Under the pieces are notes generated by a model. It was not told the DNA's origin and searched no databases. It worked only from the letters and a program-made list of their open reading frames with translations. This document shows positions 14,926 to 22,993 of a DNA stretch of 26,092 nt, one piece after another (position 1 is the first letter of the stretch; the number at the start of each line of letters is the position of its first letter). The DNA is taken from positions 1-26,092 of the forward strand of contig DATJNS010000487.1 of NCBI GenBank assembly GCA_035507915.1, read 5' to 3'. The stretch is from JACQAI01 sp035507915 (GTDB lineage: Bacteria; Pseudomonadota; Alphaproteobacteria; Elsterales; Elsteraceae). Both the position numbers and the translations under genes were made by a program.

Positions 14926-17190
14926 ATGGCCAGCCGGTTCCTGTTCCTGAATCCCCAGATGGTGCCCGCGCTCACGACCTGGGCGCGCGGCGTCGGGCTC
15001 GGGCGCAAGCTCGCGCTCGGCCTGACCGTCGCGGCGGTGCTGTCCGTGCTCGCGACCTACGGCGCGATCACCGGCATACCGCCGTTCGGTCCCGACCCTG
15101 CGACCGTGCTGTGGCTGCTCGATCTCAACCTCGTCCTGGTGCTGGCGCTCGGCGTCGTGATCGCCCGGCGCGTCGTCGAGGTGTGGGCCGAGCGCCGGCG
15201 CGGCCTCGCGGGCTCGCGGCTGCATGTCCGCCTGGTCGTGCTGTTCGCCGTCGTCGCAGTGACGCCGGCGATCGTCGTGGCGATCTTCTCGGCGCTGTTC
15301 CTCAACCGCGGCCTGCAGGGCTGGTTCAACGAGCGCATCAGCGCCGCGGTCAGCAATTCGGCCGCCGTCGCCGAAGCCTACCTGCACGAGCATCAGCAGG
15401 CGATCCGCGCCGACATCCTCGTGGTCGCAGCGGCGCTCAATCGCGACGGCTCGCTGCTGCTCGGCGACCCCGACCGCCTCAGCCGCGAGCTCCAGGAGCA
15501 GGTCGAGAACCGCTCGCTGAGCGAGGCCGTGGTGTTCGACGGCACCGGCCGCGTGCTGGCGCGCGCCGGGCTCACCTTCAGCATCGAGAGCGCGCCGATC
15601 CCGCCCGAGATCGTGCGCCAGGCGAACAACGGCGAGGTCGCGATCCTGACCAGCCAGGGTGACGATCGCGTGCGCGCGCTCGTGCGTCTCGACAGCTTCA
15701 TGAACGTCTATCTCTACGTCGGACGATTCGTCGAACCGCTGGTGCTCAACTACGTCGAGGAGACGCGGCGGATCGCGGCGACCTACAGCCGGCTCGAAGG
15801 CCAGCGCTCCGGCCTGCAGGTCACGTTCGCGTTGATCTTCGTCGTCGTCGCACTGCTGCTGCTGCTGGCTGCGGTGTGGGTCGGGCTCGTGATCGCGACC
15901 AAGCTCGCCCGCCCGATCTCCTTGCTGATCGCCGCCAGCGAGCGCGTGCGCGCCGGCGATCTCACGGCGCGGGTCGAGGAACCGCCGGCGCTCGACGAGC
16001 TCGGCTCGCTGTCGCGCGCGTTCAACCGCATGACCAGCCAGCTCGCCGCGCAGCGCGCCGAGCTGGTCGAGGCCAATCGCCAGCTCGATCTCAGACGCCG
16101 CTTCACCGAGACGGTGCTGTCCGGCGTCTCGGCCGGCGTGATCGGGCTTGACGCCACGGGCCGCATCAACCTGCCCAATCGCTCGGCCTCCGACCTCCTG
16201 TCGAGCGATCTGCAGCGTCACGTCGGCGAGCCGCTCGCCGACGTGGTGCCCGAGATGGCCGAACTCGTCGAGACCGCGCTGCGCCGACCGGAGCGGCTGA
16301 TCGAGGCGCAGATCAAACTTGCCCGCGACCGCCGGACGCGCACCCTGCTGACGCGCGTCGCGGTCGAGCAGGTCGGCGGCGAGCTGCGCGGCTTCGTCGT
16401 GACCTTCGACGACATCACCGAGCTCTTGTCCGCCCAGCGCAAAGCGGCGTGGGCCGACGTCGCCCGCCGCATCGCCCACGAGATCAAGAATCCGCTGACC
16501 CCGATCCAGCTCTCGGCCGAGCGGCTCAAGCGCAAATACCTGAAGGAGATCACCTCGGATCCCGAGACCTTCGCGATCTGCACCGACACGATCGTGCGCC
16601 AGGTCGGCGACATCGGCCGCATGGTCGACGAATTCTCGGCGTTCGCCCGCATGCCGGCGCCGGTGATGAAGACCGAGGATCTGGTGGCGTTGTGCCGCGA
16701 AGTCGCCTTCCTGCATCGCCAGCCGCATCGCGACATCGCCGTCACGCTCGATTGCCCCGATCAGCCGCTCTATCTGCGCTGCGACGGCCGTTTGATACGC
16801 CAAGCCTTGATCAATCTGGCGCAGAACGCGGTCGACGCGATCGAAGGGCGGGAGAAGCCCGACGGCGCGCCGCTGCCCCGCGGCGAGGTCACGATCCGAT
16901 TGCGCGAGACCGAGCGGACGACCATCATCGAGGTCGACGACAACGGTCGGGGATTGCCCGCCGACGGGCGTGATCGCCTGACCGAACCCTACGTGACGAC
17001 GCGCACCAAAGGCACGGGGTTGGGTTTGGCCATCGTCAAGAAGATCATGGAGGATCACGGGGGCGAGCTGCGCCTCGAGGACGCGCCAGGCGGCGGCGCG
17101 CGCGTCAGCCTGGTGTTCGCCAGGGGCGTGAAGGAGGCGGCGCCCGAGCGCGCCGAGACCCACCCGAGGTCGCTCGCGCATGGCGCATGA
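14926..17190 (+). CDS. ntrY: Membrane sensor histidine kinase NtrY
   Basis: A 754-residue membrane kinase that pairs with NtrX. Hydrophobic segments lie at about 28-50, 61-82 and 101-126, then an extracytoplasmic sensor region (about 127-295) and a further membrane segment at about 298-325. Next come a HAMP linker (about 326-385), a PAS domain (about 390-500), the phosphoacceptor H518 in RRIAHEIKNPLTPIQLSAER, and an HATPase with INLAQNAVDAIEG, VDDNGRGLP and TGLGLAIVKKIMEDHGG. This is the full NtrY architecture. In alphaproteobacteria NtrYX affects nitrogen use, envelope biology and redox or oxygen responses. Its end overlaps the ntrX start by 11 bases, implying translational coupling. Confidence 0.96.
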   Translation: MASRFLFLNPQMVPALTTWARGVGLGRKLALGLTVAAVLSVLATYGAITGIPPFGPDPATVLWLLDLNLVLVLALGVVIARRVVEVWAERRRGLAGSRLHVRLVVLFAVVAVTPAIVVAIFSALFLNRGLQGWFNERISAAVSNSAAVAEAYLHEHQQAIRADILVVAAALNRDGSLLLGDPDRLSRELQEQVENRSLSEAVVFDGTGRVLARAGLTFSIESAPIPPEIVRQANNGEVAILTSQGDDRVRALVRLDSFMNVYLYVGRFVEPLVLNYVEETRRIAATYSRLEGQRSGLQVTFALIFVVVALLLLLAAVWVGLVIATKLARPISLLIAASERVRAGDLTARVEEPPALDELGSLSRAFNRMTSQLAAQRAELVEANRQLDLRRRFTETVLSGVSAGVIGLDATGRINLPNRSASDLLSSDLQRHVGEPLADVVPEMAELVETALRRPERLIEAQIKLARDRRTRTLLTRVAVEQVGGELRGFVVTFDDITELLSAQRKAAWADVARRIAHEIKNPLTPIQLSAERLKRKYLKEITSDPETFAICTDTIVRQVGDIGRMVDEFSAFARMPAPVMKTEDLVALCREVAFLHRQPHRDIAVTLDCPDQPLYLRCDGRLIRQALINLAQNAVDAIEGREKPDGAPLPRGEVTIRLRETERTTIIEVDDNGRGLPADGRDRLTEPYVTTRTKGTGLGLAIVKKIMEDHGGELRLEDAPGGGARVSLVFARGVKEAAPERAETHPRSLAHGA

Positions 17191-18580
17191 AATCCTGATC
17201 GTCGACGACGAGAGCGACATCCGGATGCTGATCGCCGGCATCCTGAAGGACGAAGGCTATAACACGCGCGACGCCGCGGACGGACCGGGCGCGCTCGAGG
17301 CGATTCGGGCGCGCCAGCCGAGCCTGGTGATCCTCGACATCTGGCTGCAGGGCAGCGCCATCGACGGCATGCAGGTGCTCGAGATCGTGCGCCGCGAGCA
17401 CCCGCTGGTGCCGATCGTGATGATCAGCGGCCACGGCACGATCGAGACCGCGGTGTCGGCGATCAAGCAGGGCGCCTACGACTTCATCGAGAAGCCGTTC
17501 CAGTCCGACCGCCTGCTGCTGATCACCGAGCGCGCGATCGAGGCGGCGCGGCTCAGGCGCGAGAATCAGGAGCTCAGGCTGCGCACCGGCGGCGAGGGCG
17601 AGCTGGTCGGCCAGTCGGGCACCATCAATGCGGTGCGCCAGGCCGTCGACAAGGTCGCGCCGACCGGCAGCCGCGTGTTCATCACCGGGCCCGCCGGCGT
17701 CGGCAAGGAGGTCGTCGCGCGCCTGCTGCACCAACGCTCCAAACGCGCCGAGGGGCCGTTCGTCGTCGTCAGCTGCGCGGCGATGCATCCCGACCGCCTG
17801 GAGATCGAGCTGTTCGGCATGGACACCGACGCCGACGGCCCGCGCAAGATCGGACTGTTCGAGCAGGCGCACGGCGGCACCTTGCTGCTCGACGAGGTCG
17901 CCGACATGCCGCTCGAGACCCAGGGCAAGATCTTGCGCGCGCTGCAGGATCAGACCTTCGAGCGCGTCGGCGGCCGCAGCAAGGTGCAGGTCGACGTCCG
18001 CGTCATGGCGTCGTCGAACCGCGACATCGGCGCCGAGATGACGGCCGGCCGGTTCCGCGAGGACCTCTATTACCGCCTCAACGTCGTGCCGATCCGGGTG
18101 CCGCCGCTGCGCGAACGGCGCGACGACATCCCGCTGCTGGTGCGCCATTTCATGCGCCGCTCGGCGGAGAGCGCGGGCCTGGCGCCGCGCGATCTCGGCG
18201 AGGACGCGCTGGCGGCGCTCCAGGCCTACGACTGGCCGGGCAACGTGCGCCAGCTGCGCAACGTGGTCGAGCGCCTCCTCATCATGGCGCCGGGTGACGC
18301 GCGCCAGCCGATCCGCACCGACATGCTGCCGCCCGAGATCGGCGCGATCACGCCCGCCGTGCTGAAGTGGGACAAGGGCGGCGAGATCATGGGCCTGCCG
18401 CTGCGCGAGGCACGCGAGGTCTTCGAGCGCGAGTACCTGCTGGCGCAGGTCAACCGCTTCGCCGGCAACATCAGCCGCACCGCGAGCTTCGTCGGCATGG
18501 AGCGCTCGGCGCTGCATCGCAAGCTCAAGATGCTCGGCGTCAACAACGGCGAGCGTCCGCCGGCCAAGCTCAACTCCTAG
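17180..18580 (+). CDS. ntrX: Response regulator NtrX lacking GAFTGA
   Basis: A 466-residue regulator with receiver, AAA+ and Fis-type domains, the partner of NtrY. The receiver has D53 (VILDIWLQG) and K105 (FIEKPF). Walker A is GPAGVGKE (170-177) and Walker B LLLDEVAD (235-242). Between them, where NtrC has ELFGHEKGAFTGA, this protein reads ELFGMDTDADGPRKIGLFEQ (210-229). The sigma-54-contacting GAFTGA loop is therefore gone, a feature also known for other alphaproteobacterial NtrX proteins, so it probably acts as a sigma-54-independent repressor or activator. The C-terminal helix-turn-helix is GNISRTASFVGMERSALHRK. In many relatives trkA follows ntrX; here an aminotransferase gene follows after 9 bases. 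Confidence 0.95.
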   Translation: MAHEILIVDDESDIRMLIAGILKDEGYNTRDAADGPGALEAIRARQPSLVILDIWLQGSAIDGMQVLEIVRREHPLVPIVMISGHGTIETAVSAIKQGAYDFIEKPFQSDRLLLITERAIEAARLRRENQELRLRTGGEGELVGQSGTINAVRQAVDKVAPTGSRVFITGPAGVGKEVVARLLHQRSKRAEGPFVVVSCAAMHPDRLEIELFGMDTDADGPRKIGLFEQAHGGTLLLDEVADMPLETQGKILRALQDQTFERVGGRSKVQVDVRVMASSNRDIGAEMTAGRFREDLYYRLNVVPIRVPPLRERRDDIPLLVRHFMRRSAESAGLAPRDLGEDALAALQAYDWPGNVRQLRNVVERLLIMAPGDARQPIRTDMLPPEIGAITPAVLKWDKGGEIMGLPLREAREVFEREYLLAQVNRFAGNISRTASFVGMERSALHRKLKMLGVNNGERPPAKLNS

Positions 18581-18589
18581 GATCGCCGA

Positions 18590-19465
18590 ATGTCGCGCAT
18601 CGCCTATGTGAATGGCCGCTACGTACCCCACCGCGAGGCCGCGGTGCATGTCGAGGACCGCGGCTATCAGTTCGCCGACGGGGTCTACGAGGTGGTGTGC
18701 GTGCATGCCGGCGAGATCATCGACGAGGACGGCCACCTCGACCGTCTGGAGCGCTCGCTCGGCGAGCTGCGCATCGCGCCGCCGATGGGCCGGCGCGCGA
18801 TGAAGCTCGTGTCGCGCGAGCTGATCCGACGCAACGGCGTCAAGGACGGCATCGTCTACACCCAGATCACGCGCGGCGTGGCGCGACGCGATCATCCGTT
18901 TCCGGCCGCCGGTACGCCGCCCTCGATCGTGATGACGAGCCGGCGCATCAAGCCGCAGGACCCCAAGGTGATGCGCGAGGGCATCGCCGTGATCAGCCTG
19001 CCGGACATCCGCTGGGACCGCTGTGACATCAAGTCGGTGTCGCTGCTCCCGAACGTGCTGGCCAAGCAGCAGGCGCGCGAAGCGGGCGCCTACGAGGCCT
19101 GGTTCGTCGATGACGACGGCAACGTCACCGAGGGCAGCTCGACCAACGCCTGGATCGTCACGGCGGACGGCAAGCTAGTGACCCGCCAGCTCAGCCACGC
19201 GATCCTGGGCGGCATCACGCGCCACTCGCTGATCCGGCTCGCCACCGAGGCGCAGATCAAGGTCGAGGAGCGCCCGTTCTCACTCGAGGAGGCGCGGCGT
19301 GCCCGCGAAGCCTTCCTGACCAGCACGACCTCGTTCGTCATCCCGATCGTCGCGCTCGACGGCAAGCCGGTCGGCACCGGCAAGCCGGGACCGCTGGCGG
19401 CGCGGCTGCGCGAGCTCTACGACGGTTACATGGAGACGTCCGTCGCCGCCGTCGAGCCCGCGTGA
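18590..19465 (+). CDS. dat: D-amino acid aminotransferase (PLP class IV)
   Basis: A 291-residue fold-type IV PLP enzyme. The N-terminal blocks YVNGRYVPHREAAVHVEDRG and YQFADGVYEVV are typical of D-alanine/D-amino acid aminotransferases. The Schiff-base lysine is K148 in DIKSVSLLPNVLAKQQA. VTEGSSTNAWIV and TSTTSFVIPIV form the cofactor-phosphate and substrate loops. Such enzymes interconvert D-alanine, D-glutamate and 2-oxoacids, which can feed peptidoglycan. A branched-chain aminotransferase or aminodeoxychorismate lyase is less likely given the N-terminal motifs. AGGA seven bases before the ATG supports the start. It ends in a GTGA overlap with the next gene. Confidence 0.9.
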   Translation: MSRIAYVNGRYVPHREAAVHVEDRGYQFADGVYEVVCVHAGEIIDEDGHLDRLERSLGELRIAPPMGRRAMKLVSRELIRRNGVKDGIVYTQITRGVARRDHPFPAAGTPPSIVMTSRRIKPQDPKVMREGIAVISLPDIRWDRCDIKSVSLLPNVLAKQQAREAGAYEAWFVDDDGNVTEGSSTNAWIVTADGKLVTRQLSHAILGGITRHSLIRLATEAQIKVEERPFSLEEARRAREAFLTSTTSFVIPIVALDGKPVGTGKPGPLAARLRELYDGYMETSVAAVEPA

Positions 19466-20157
19466 CCGCGGTCGCCGACCCGGCGCTGCCCGCCGCGGTG
19501 CTGTTCGACTGGGACAACACGCTGGTCGACAACTGGCCGACCATCCACGACGCCCTCAACGCGACCCTGAGCGCGATGGGCCATCCGACCTGGACCCTGG
19601 CCGAGACGCGCGCGCGCGTACGCGCGTCTTTGCGCGACAGCTTCCCCACGCTGTTCGGCACGCGCTGGGAGGCGGCACGCGACATCTTCTACGCGCGCTT
19701 CGAGGCGCGCCACATCGAGACGCTGGTGCCGCTGCCCGGCGCGCCCGAGCTCCTGAACGCGCTCCATGGTCGGGGCGTTTATCTCGGCGTGGTGAGCAAC
19801 AAGACCGGCCGATATCTGCGCAAGGAAGCCGCGGCGCTCGATTGGGAGCGCTACCTCACGCGTCTGGTGGGCGCGCAGGACGCCGCCGTCGACAAGCCCG
19901 ACCGCGCGCCGGTCGACCTGGCGCTCGCGCCGGCGGGGATCAGCGCGGGGCGGACGGTCTGGTTCGTCGGCGACACCGCGATGGACATGCGCTGCGCGCA
20001 TGCGGCGGGCTGCACGGCGGTTCTGGTCGGCGCCAACGGCGCAGCCGATGACTTTTCCGACTGCGCTCCCCATTTCCATGTAGCGGACCTCGCCGGCGTC
20101 GGAAGCTTGCTGGGGATTTCCTGGGAGGGGCTAGCAACAAGCCGTCGAGAGGCTTAG
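19462..20157 (+). CDS. HAD-superfamily phosphatase (phosphoglycolate phosphatase-like)
   Basis: A 231-residue HAD hydrolase. Motif I is DWDNTLVD with nucleophile D16 and acid/base D18. Motif II is VVSNKT (S112), motif III is K145 in AAVDKPDRAP, and motif IV is GDTAMDM (D171, D175). The helical cap between motifs I and II is of the subclass I type seen in phosphoglycolate phosphatases (Gph), but substrate cannot be assigned from sequence. The GTG start at 19462 overlaps the dat stop as GTGA, so translation is probably coupled to dat. The last 20 residues (SWEGLATSRREA end) are not obviously part of the fold. Confidence 0.88.
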   Translation: MTAVADPALPAAVLFDWDNTLVDNWPTIHDALNATLSAMGHPTWTLAETRARVRASLRDSFPTLFGTRWEAARDIFYARFEARHIETLVPLPGAPELLNALHGRGVYLGVVSNKTGRYLRKEAAALDWERYLTRLVGAQDAAVDKPDRAPVDLALAPAGISAGRTVWFVGDTAMDMRCAHAAGCTAVLVGANGAADDFSDCAPHFHVADLAGVGSLLGISWEGLATSRREA

Positions 20158-20268
20158 TTAATCATGCTACTTTTGTGCAGTGCACGAACCACGGTCGGCC
20201 CGATTGCCGGAGCTCAGCACCAAGCCCCGGCCGCGGCCCCAAGAACATGAAAGAGGGATCTTACCCCC
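20158..20268 (+). promoter_or_regulatory. hfq upstream region with GTGCA-G-TGCAC palindrome
   Basis: This 111-base gap holds a perfect palindrome, GTGCA (20175-20179), G, TGCAC (20181-20185), preceded by ACTTTT. A similar CTTTTGCAGTGCA sits upstream of dusB (11136-11148). Another 10-bp palindrome GGCCGCGGCC follows about 45 bases later. AGAGGGA (20252-20258) is the likely ribosome site for hfq, at a somewhat long spacing of about 10 bases. No clear -35/-10 pair was found. Confidence 0.4.
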
Positions 20269-20523
20269 ATGACTAGTGAGAAAAATCAAAACGTTCAGGA
20301 TGTTTTCTTAAACCACATCCGCAAGAACAAGACGCCCGTGACGGTGTTCCTGGTCAATGGCGTCAAACTCCAGGGGATCGTGACCTGGTTCGATAATTTC
20401 TCGGTCTTGCTGCGCCGCGATGCGCATTCGCAGCTGGTCTACAAGCACGCCATCTCGACCGTGATGCCGGCCCAGCCGATCCAGCTGTTCGAGACCGCCA
20501 AGGAGGCCGGCGAAGCTGGCTGA
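20269..20523 (+). CDS. hfq: RNA chaperone Hfq
   Basis: An 84-residue Sm-like protein that forms a hexameric ring, binds small regulatory RNAs and mRNAs and controls their pairing and stability. The Sm1 motif is FLVNGVKLQGIVTWFDNFSV followed by LLRRD, and the Sm2 motif YKHAISTVMP carries the Tyr-Lys-His signature of the uridine-binding proximal face. The N-terminal QNVQDVFLNHIRKNKTPVTV is also standard. The C-terminal tail is short, as is usual in alphaproteobacteria. hflX starts 10 bases after the stop, the classical hfq-hflX arrangement. In nitrogen-fixing relatives Hfq (NrfA) affects nifA expression, an interesting link to the nearby ntr genes (known for Azorhizobium and Rhodobacter; inference here). 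Confidence 0.98.
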   Translation: MTSEKNQNVQDVFLNHIRKNKTPVTVFLVNGVKLQGIVTWFDNFSVLLRRDAHSQLVYKHAISTVMPAQPIQLFETAKEAGEAG

Positions 20524-20533
20524 GCCGCGGTCG

Positions 20534-21907
20534 GTGCCGAATGGAGCCGGGGACGGCTTGAGCCCCGAGCCGGGCGCGCACGCCCCTGCGCCGCCGCCTG
20601 GCTCGGTCGGCATCGCGCTGGTGGTGCATCCGGTGCTCGGCGCGGGCAGTCGCCATGACCCCGACGGCGCGACGGCCCGCGCGCCGACCGCGCGGCTCGA
20701 CGAGGCGATCGGGCTGGCGCGCGCCATCGACCTCACGATCGCGGGCGCCGAGCTGGTGCCCCTCAGGACGCCGCGCCCGGCGACCCTGATCGGCTCCGGC
20801 CAGGTCGAGCGCCTGGGCGCGCTGATCGCCGAGCGCGCGGTCGGGGTCGTCGTGGTCGACGCGGCGCTGTCGCCGGTCCAGCAGCGCAACCTGGAGCGCG
20901 CCTGGAAGGCCAAGGTGATCGACCGCACCGGGCTGATCCTGGAGATCTTCGGCGCCCGCGCGCGCACGCATGAGGGGCGCCTCCAGGTCGAGCTCGCGGC
21001 GCTCACCTATCAGCGCTCGCGGCTGGTGCGGTCGTGGACCCACCTGGAGCGCCAGCGCGGCGGCTTCGGCTTCCTGGGCGGCCCGGGCGAGAGCCAGATC
21101 GAGCTCGATCGGCGGCTGATCGGCGACCGCATCGCCAAGCTCAAGCGCGAGCTGGGCGGCGTGCGCCGCACCCGCGAGCTGCACCGCTCGGCGCGCCGGC
21201 GCGTGCCCTATCCGATCGTGGCGCTGGTCGGCTACACCAATGCCGGCAAGTCGACCCTGTTCAACCGGCTGACCCGCGCCTCGGTGCTCGCCGAGGATCT
21301 CCTGTTCGCGACCCTCGACCCGACGATGCGCGGCGTCACCCTGGAGTCGGGACGCCGCATCATCCTGTCGGACACGGTCGGTTTCATCTCGAACCTGCCG
21401 ACGCAGCTCGTGGCGGCCTTTCGCGCCACCCTCGAGGAGGTGCTCGAGGCCGACGTGATCGTCCATGTGCGCGACATCGCGCATCCCGACAGCGACGCCC
21501 AGCGCGACGACGTCGAGGCGGTGCTGAGCGAGCTCGGGATCGGCGAGGTCGTCGACCACGGCCTGCTCGAAGCCTGGAACAAGCTCGACCTGCTGCCCGC
21601 CGACGAGCGCGCCGCGCTCGCCCAGCGGGTGCACGGCAACCACAACCGCGTGCTCGTCTCGGCGCTGACCGGCGAGGGCTGCGACAGGCTCACCGCGCGG
21701 CTTGACGACGCCCTGTCGAGCCGGCGCGAGATCCTCCGGCTCGACGTCGACCTGGCCGACGGCCGCATGCTCGCCTGGCTCTACGACAAGGGCGAGGTGC
21801 TGAGCCGCAACGACCAGGATCAGACCGCGCGCCTGACCGTCGCGCTCGACCCGCCCGACGTCGCGCGCTTCCGACGGCAATTTCCCGACGCGGACCGCCC
21901 ACACTGA
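20534..21907 (+). CDS. hflX: Ribosome-associated GTPase HflX
   Basis: A 457-residue GTPase that binds the 50S subunit and splits stalled or stressed ribosomes. The N-terminal HflX domain has PATLIGSGQVERL, DRTGLILEIFGARARTHEG and the glycine-rich GGFGFLGGPGESQIELDRR. The G domain has G1 GYTNAGKST (233-241), G3 DTVGFI and G4 NKLD. The start is a GTG at 20534, 10 bases after hfq; about 22 N-terminal residues before GIALVVHP are Pro/Ala-rich and may be partly non-native if a later start is used. Convergent with the nucleotide cyclase gene, with a terminator-like hairpin across the stop codon. Confidence 0.96.
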   Translation: MPNGAGDGLSPEPGAHAPAPPPGSVGIALVVHPVLGAGSRHDPDGATARAPTARLDEAIGLARAIDLTIAGAELVPLRTPRPATLIGSGQVERLGALIAERAVGVVVVDAALSPVQQRNLERAWKAKVIDRTGLILEIFGARARTHEGRLQVELAALTYQRSRLVRSWTHLERQRGGFGFLGGPGESQIELDRRLIGDRIAKLKRELGGVRRTRELHRSARRRVPYPIVALVGYTNAGKSTLFNRLTRASVLAEDLLFATLDPTMRGVTLESGRRIILSDTVGFISNLPTQLVAAFRATLEEVLEADVIVHVRDIAHPDSDAQRDDVEAVLSELGIGEVVDHGLLEAWNKLDLLPADERAALAQRVHGNHNRVLVSALTGEGCDRLTARLDDALSSRREILRLDVDLADGRMLAWLYDKGEVLSRNDQDQTARLTVALDPPDVARFRRQFPDADRPH

Positions 21908-21922
21908 GGGCACGGGGTCCGC
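21890..21922. terminator. Hairpin spanning the hflX stop
   Basis: GCGGACC (21890-21896) pairs with GGTCCGC (21916-21922), and inside it GCCC (21897-21900) pairs with GGGC (21908-21911), leaving a 7-base loop and a 4-base bulge. The strong stem lies across the hflX stop codon and 8 bases before the stop of the convergent cyclase gene. It lacks a U-tract, so it may act with Rho or protect 3' ends. Confidence 0.5.
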
Positions 21923-21930
21923 AGCATCGG

Positions 21931-22920
21931 TTACGCCGCCGCGAGGCTGAACACCTCGGTCTGTTGTTGCTTGCCTTGCAGCTGAAACCGGCCGAGCGGC
22001 GTCGCCTGGATCCGTGCGGGCAGGTCGATCCGGCCGAGCAGATCGCCCGAGATGCACACCGCGCGGCCCTCGCGCTTCGCCAGCCCCTGGATACGCGCGG
22101 CGACGTTGATCGTGTCGCCGAAATACATGATCTCGCGGCGCTCGTCGCCGACTTCGCCCGCCACCACCGAGCCGCCGTGCAGGCCGATGCGGAACTCCGG
22201 CACCACGCCGAAGACTCGGCGATACCAGTCCGCGCGCGCTGCGATACGGTCGCGGATCGCGAACGCGCAGGCGATGCTGCTGCCGTCGCGCGTGCCTGCC
22301 GCCAGCGGCCACGTGACGCTGATCTCGTCGCCCCGGTACTGGTAGATCTCACCGCCGTGCGCCGCGATCGGCTGGGCGATGTCGAAGTAGAACTGCGCGA
22401 TCAGCTCCTGGACCCGCATCTCACCGAGCCGCTCGGCAAGGCCGGTCGACCCCGCGAGATCGAGAAACAGGAAGATGCGATCCTCGTGCACGGGACGGCG
22501 ATAGCGCCCGATCAGGACGTTGCCGAGCACACGCCAGCCGATCAGGCGGCCGATGGTGTTGACCGAGGTGAAGAACACGGTGAGGGCGATGCTGAACGCC
22601 GTCGCCAGCAGGTTGAAACTCCAGCTGCCCTCGGCGATCCGGATCGCGACGATGAGCGTCGGCAAGATCACGACGAGATAGGCCGCCGCGACGATCAGGC
22701 TGGTCGCGAGCAGCGGCAGCCGCCGCAAGCCGGTGGCGAAGCGGAGCGTATCGGTGAGCTCCTGGATGGCGCTGCTGCCGACCGCGATCGTCGCCCCGAT
22801 GACCGCGCCCAGCACCGGTGTGCCGAGGCCGCGCGCCACGGCGAACGCCAGGCCGGCGAGGGCGCTCAGGGCGACGTACACCAACCGGCGCCTCAGCCTG
22901 ACACGTCGACCCGGATGCAT
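21931..22920 (-). CDS. Membrane-anchored class III nucleotide cyclase
   Basis: A 329-residue protein with about four to five N-terminal hydrophobic segments (about 13-31, 35-50, 68-94, 102-128) and a C-terminal class III cyclase domain (about 145-325). The metal-binding aspartates are D154 (FLFLDLAGST) and D198 (YRGDEISV). The transition-state pair is N272 and R276 (GDTINVAARI). The two positions that select adenine in mammalian adenylyl cyclases are not Lys and Asp here but Q194 and M265, so the product (cAMP or other) is uncertain. No separate ligand-sensing domain is visible; the membrane part may be the sensor. The ATG at 22920 is chosen because residues upstream of it are Arg/Ser-rich and overlap the opposite gene. 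Confidence 0.87.
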   Translation of the reverse strand: MHPGRRVRLRRRLVYVALSALAGLAFAVARGLGTPVLGAVIGATIAVGSSAIQELTDTLRFATGLRRLPLLATSLIVAAAYLVVILPTLIVAIRIAEGSWSFNLLATAFSIALTVFFTSVNTIGRLIGWRVLGNVLIGRYRRPVHEDRIFLFLDLAGSTGLAERLGEMRVQELIAQFYFDIAQPIAAHGGEIYQYRGDEISVTWPLAAGTRDGSSIACAFAIRDRIAARADWYRRVFGVVPEFRIGLHGGSVVAGEVGDERREIMYFGDTINVAARIQGLAKREGRAVCISGDLLGRIDLPARIQATPLGRFQLQGKQQQTEVFSLAAA

Positions 22921-22993
22921 CCGTCTCCGCCCGCTATAGTGGGGCCATGATGGGCCACCCGGCAGAGGCGGTCGAGATCGCGGCGGCGGCGCC
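22921..22993 (+). promoter_or_regulatory. Divergent region with TATAGT box and possible 16-codon leader ORF
   Basis: This 73-base gap lies between the cyclase gene (minus) and the inositol phosphatase-family gene (plus). TATAGT (22935-22940) is a good -10 hexamer, and transcription from it would begin near 22947, on an ATG. That ATG opens a 16-codon frame (MMGHPAEAVEIAAAAP) ending in a GTGA overlap with the GTG start of the next gene. No -35 box is clear. Confidence 0.35.

Noticed and set aside
20247..20276. Nine-codon frame (MKEGSYPHD) overlapping the hfq start
   Set aside because: It uses the hfq ribosome-binding site as coding sequence and has no site of its own; likely chance.
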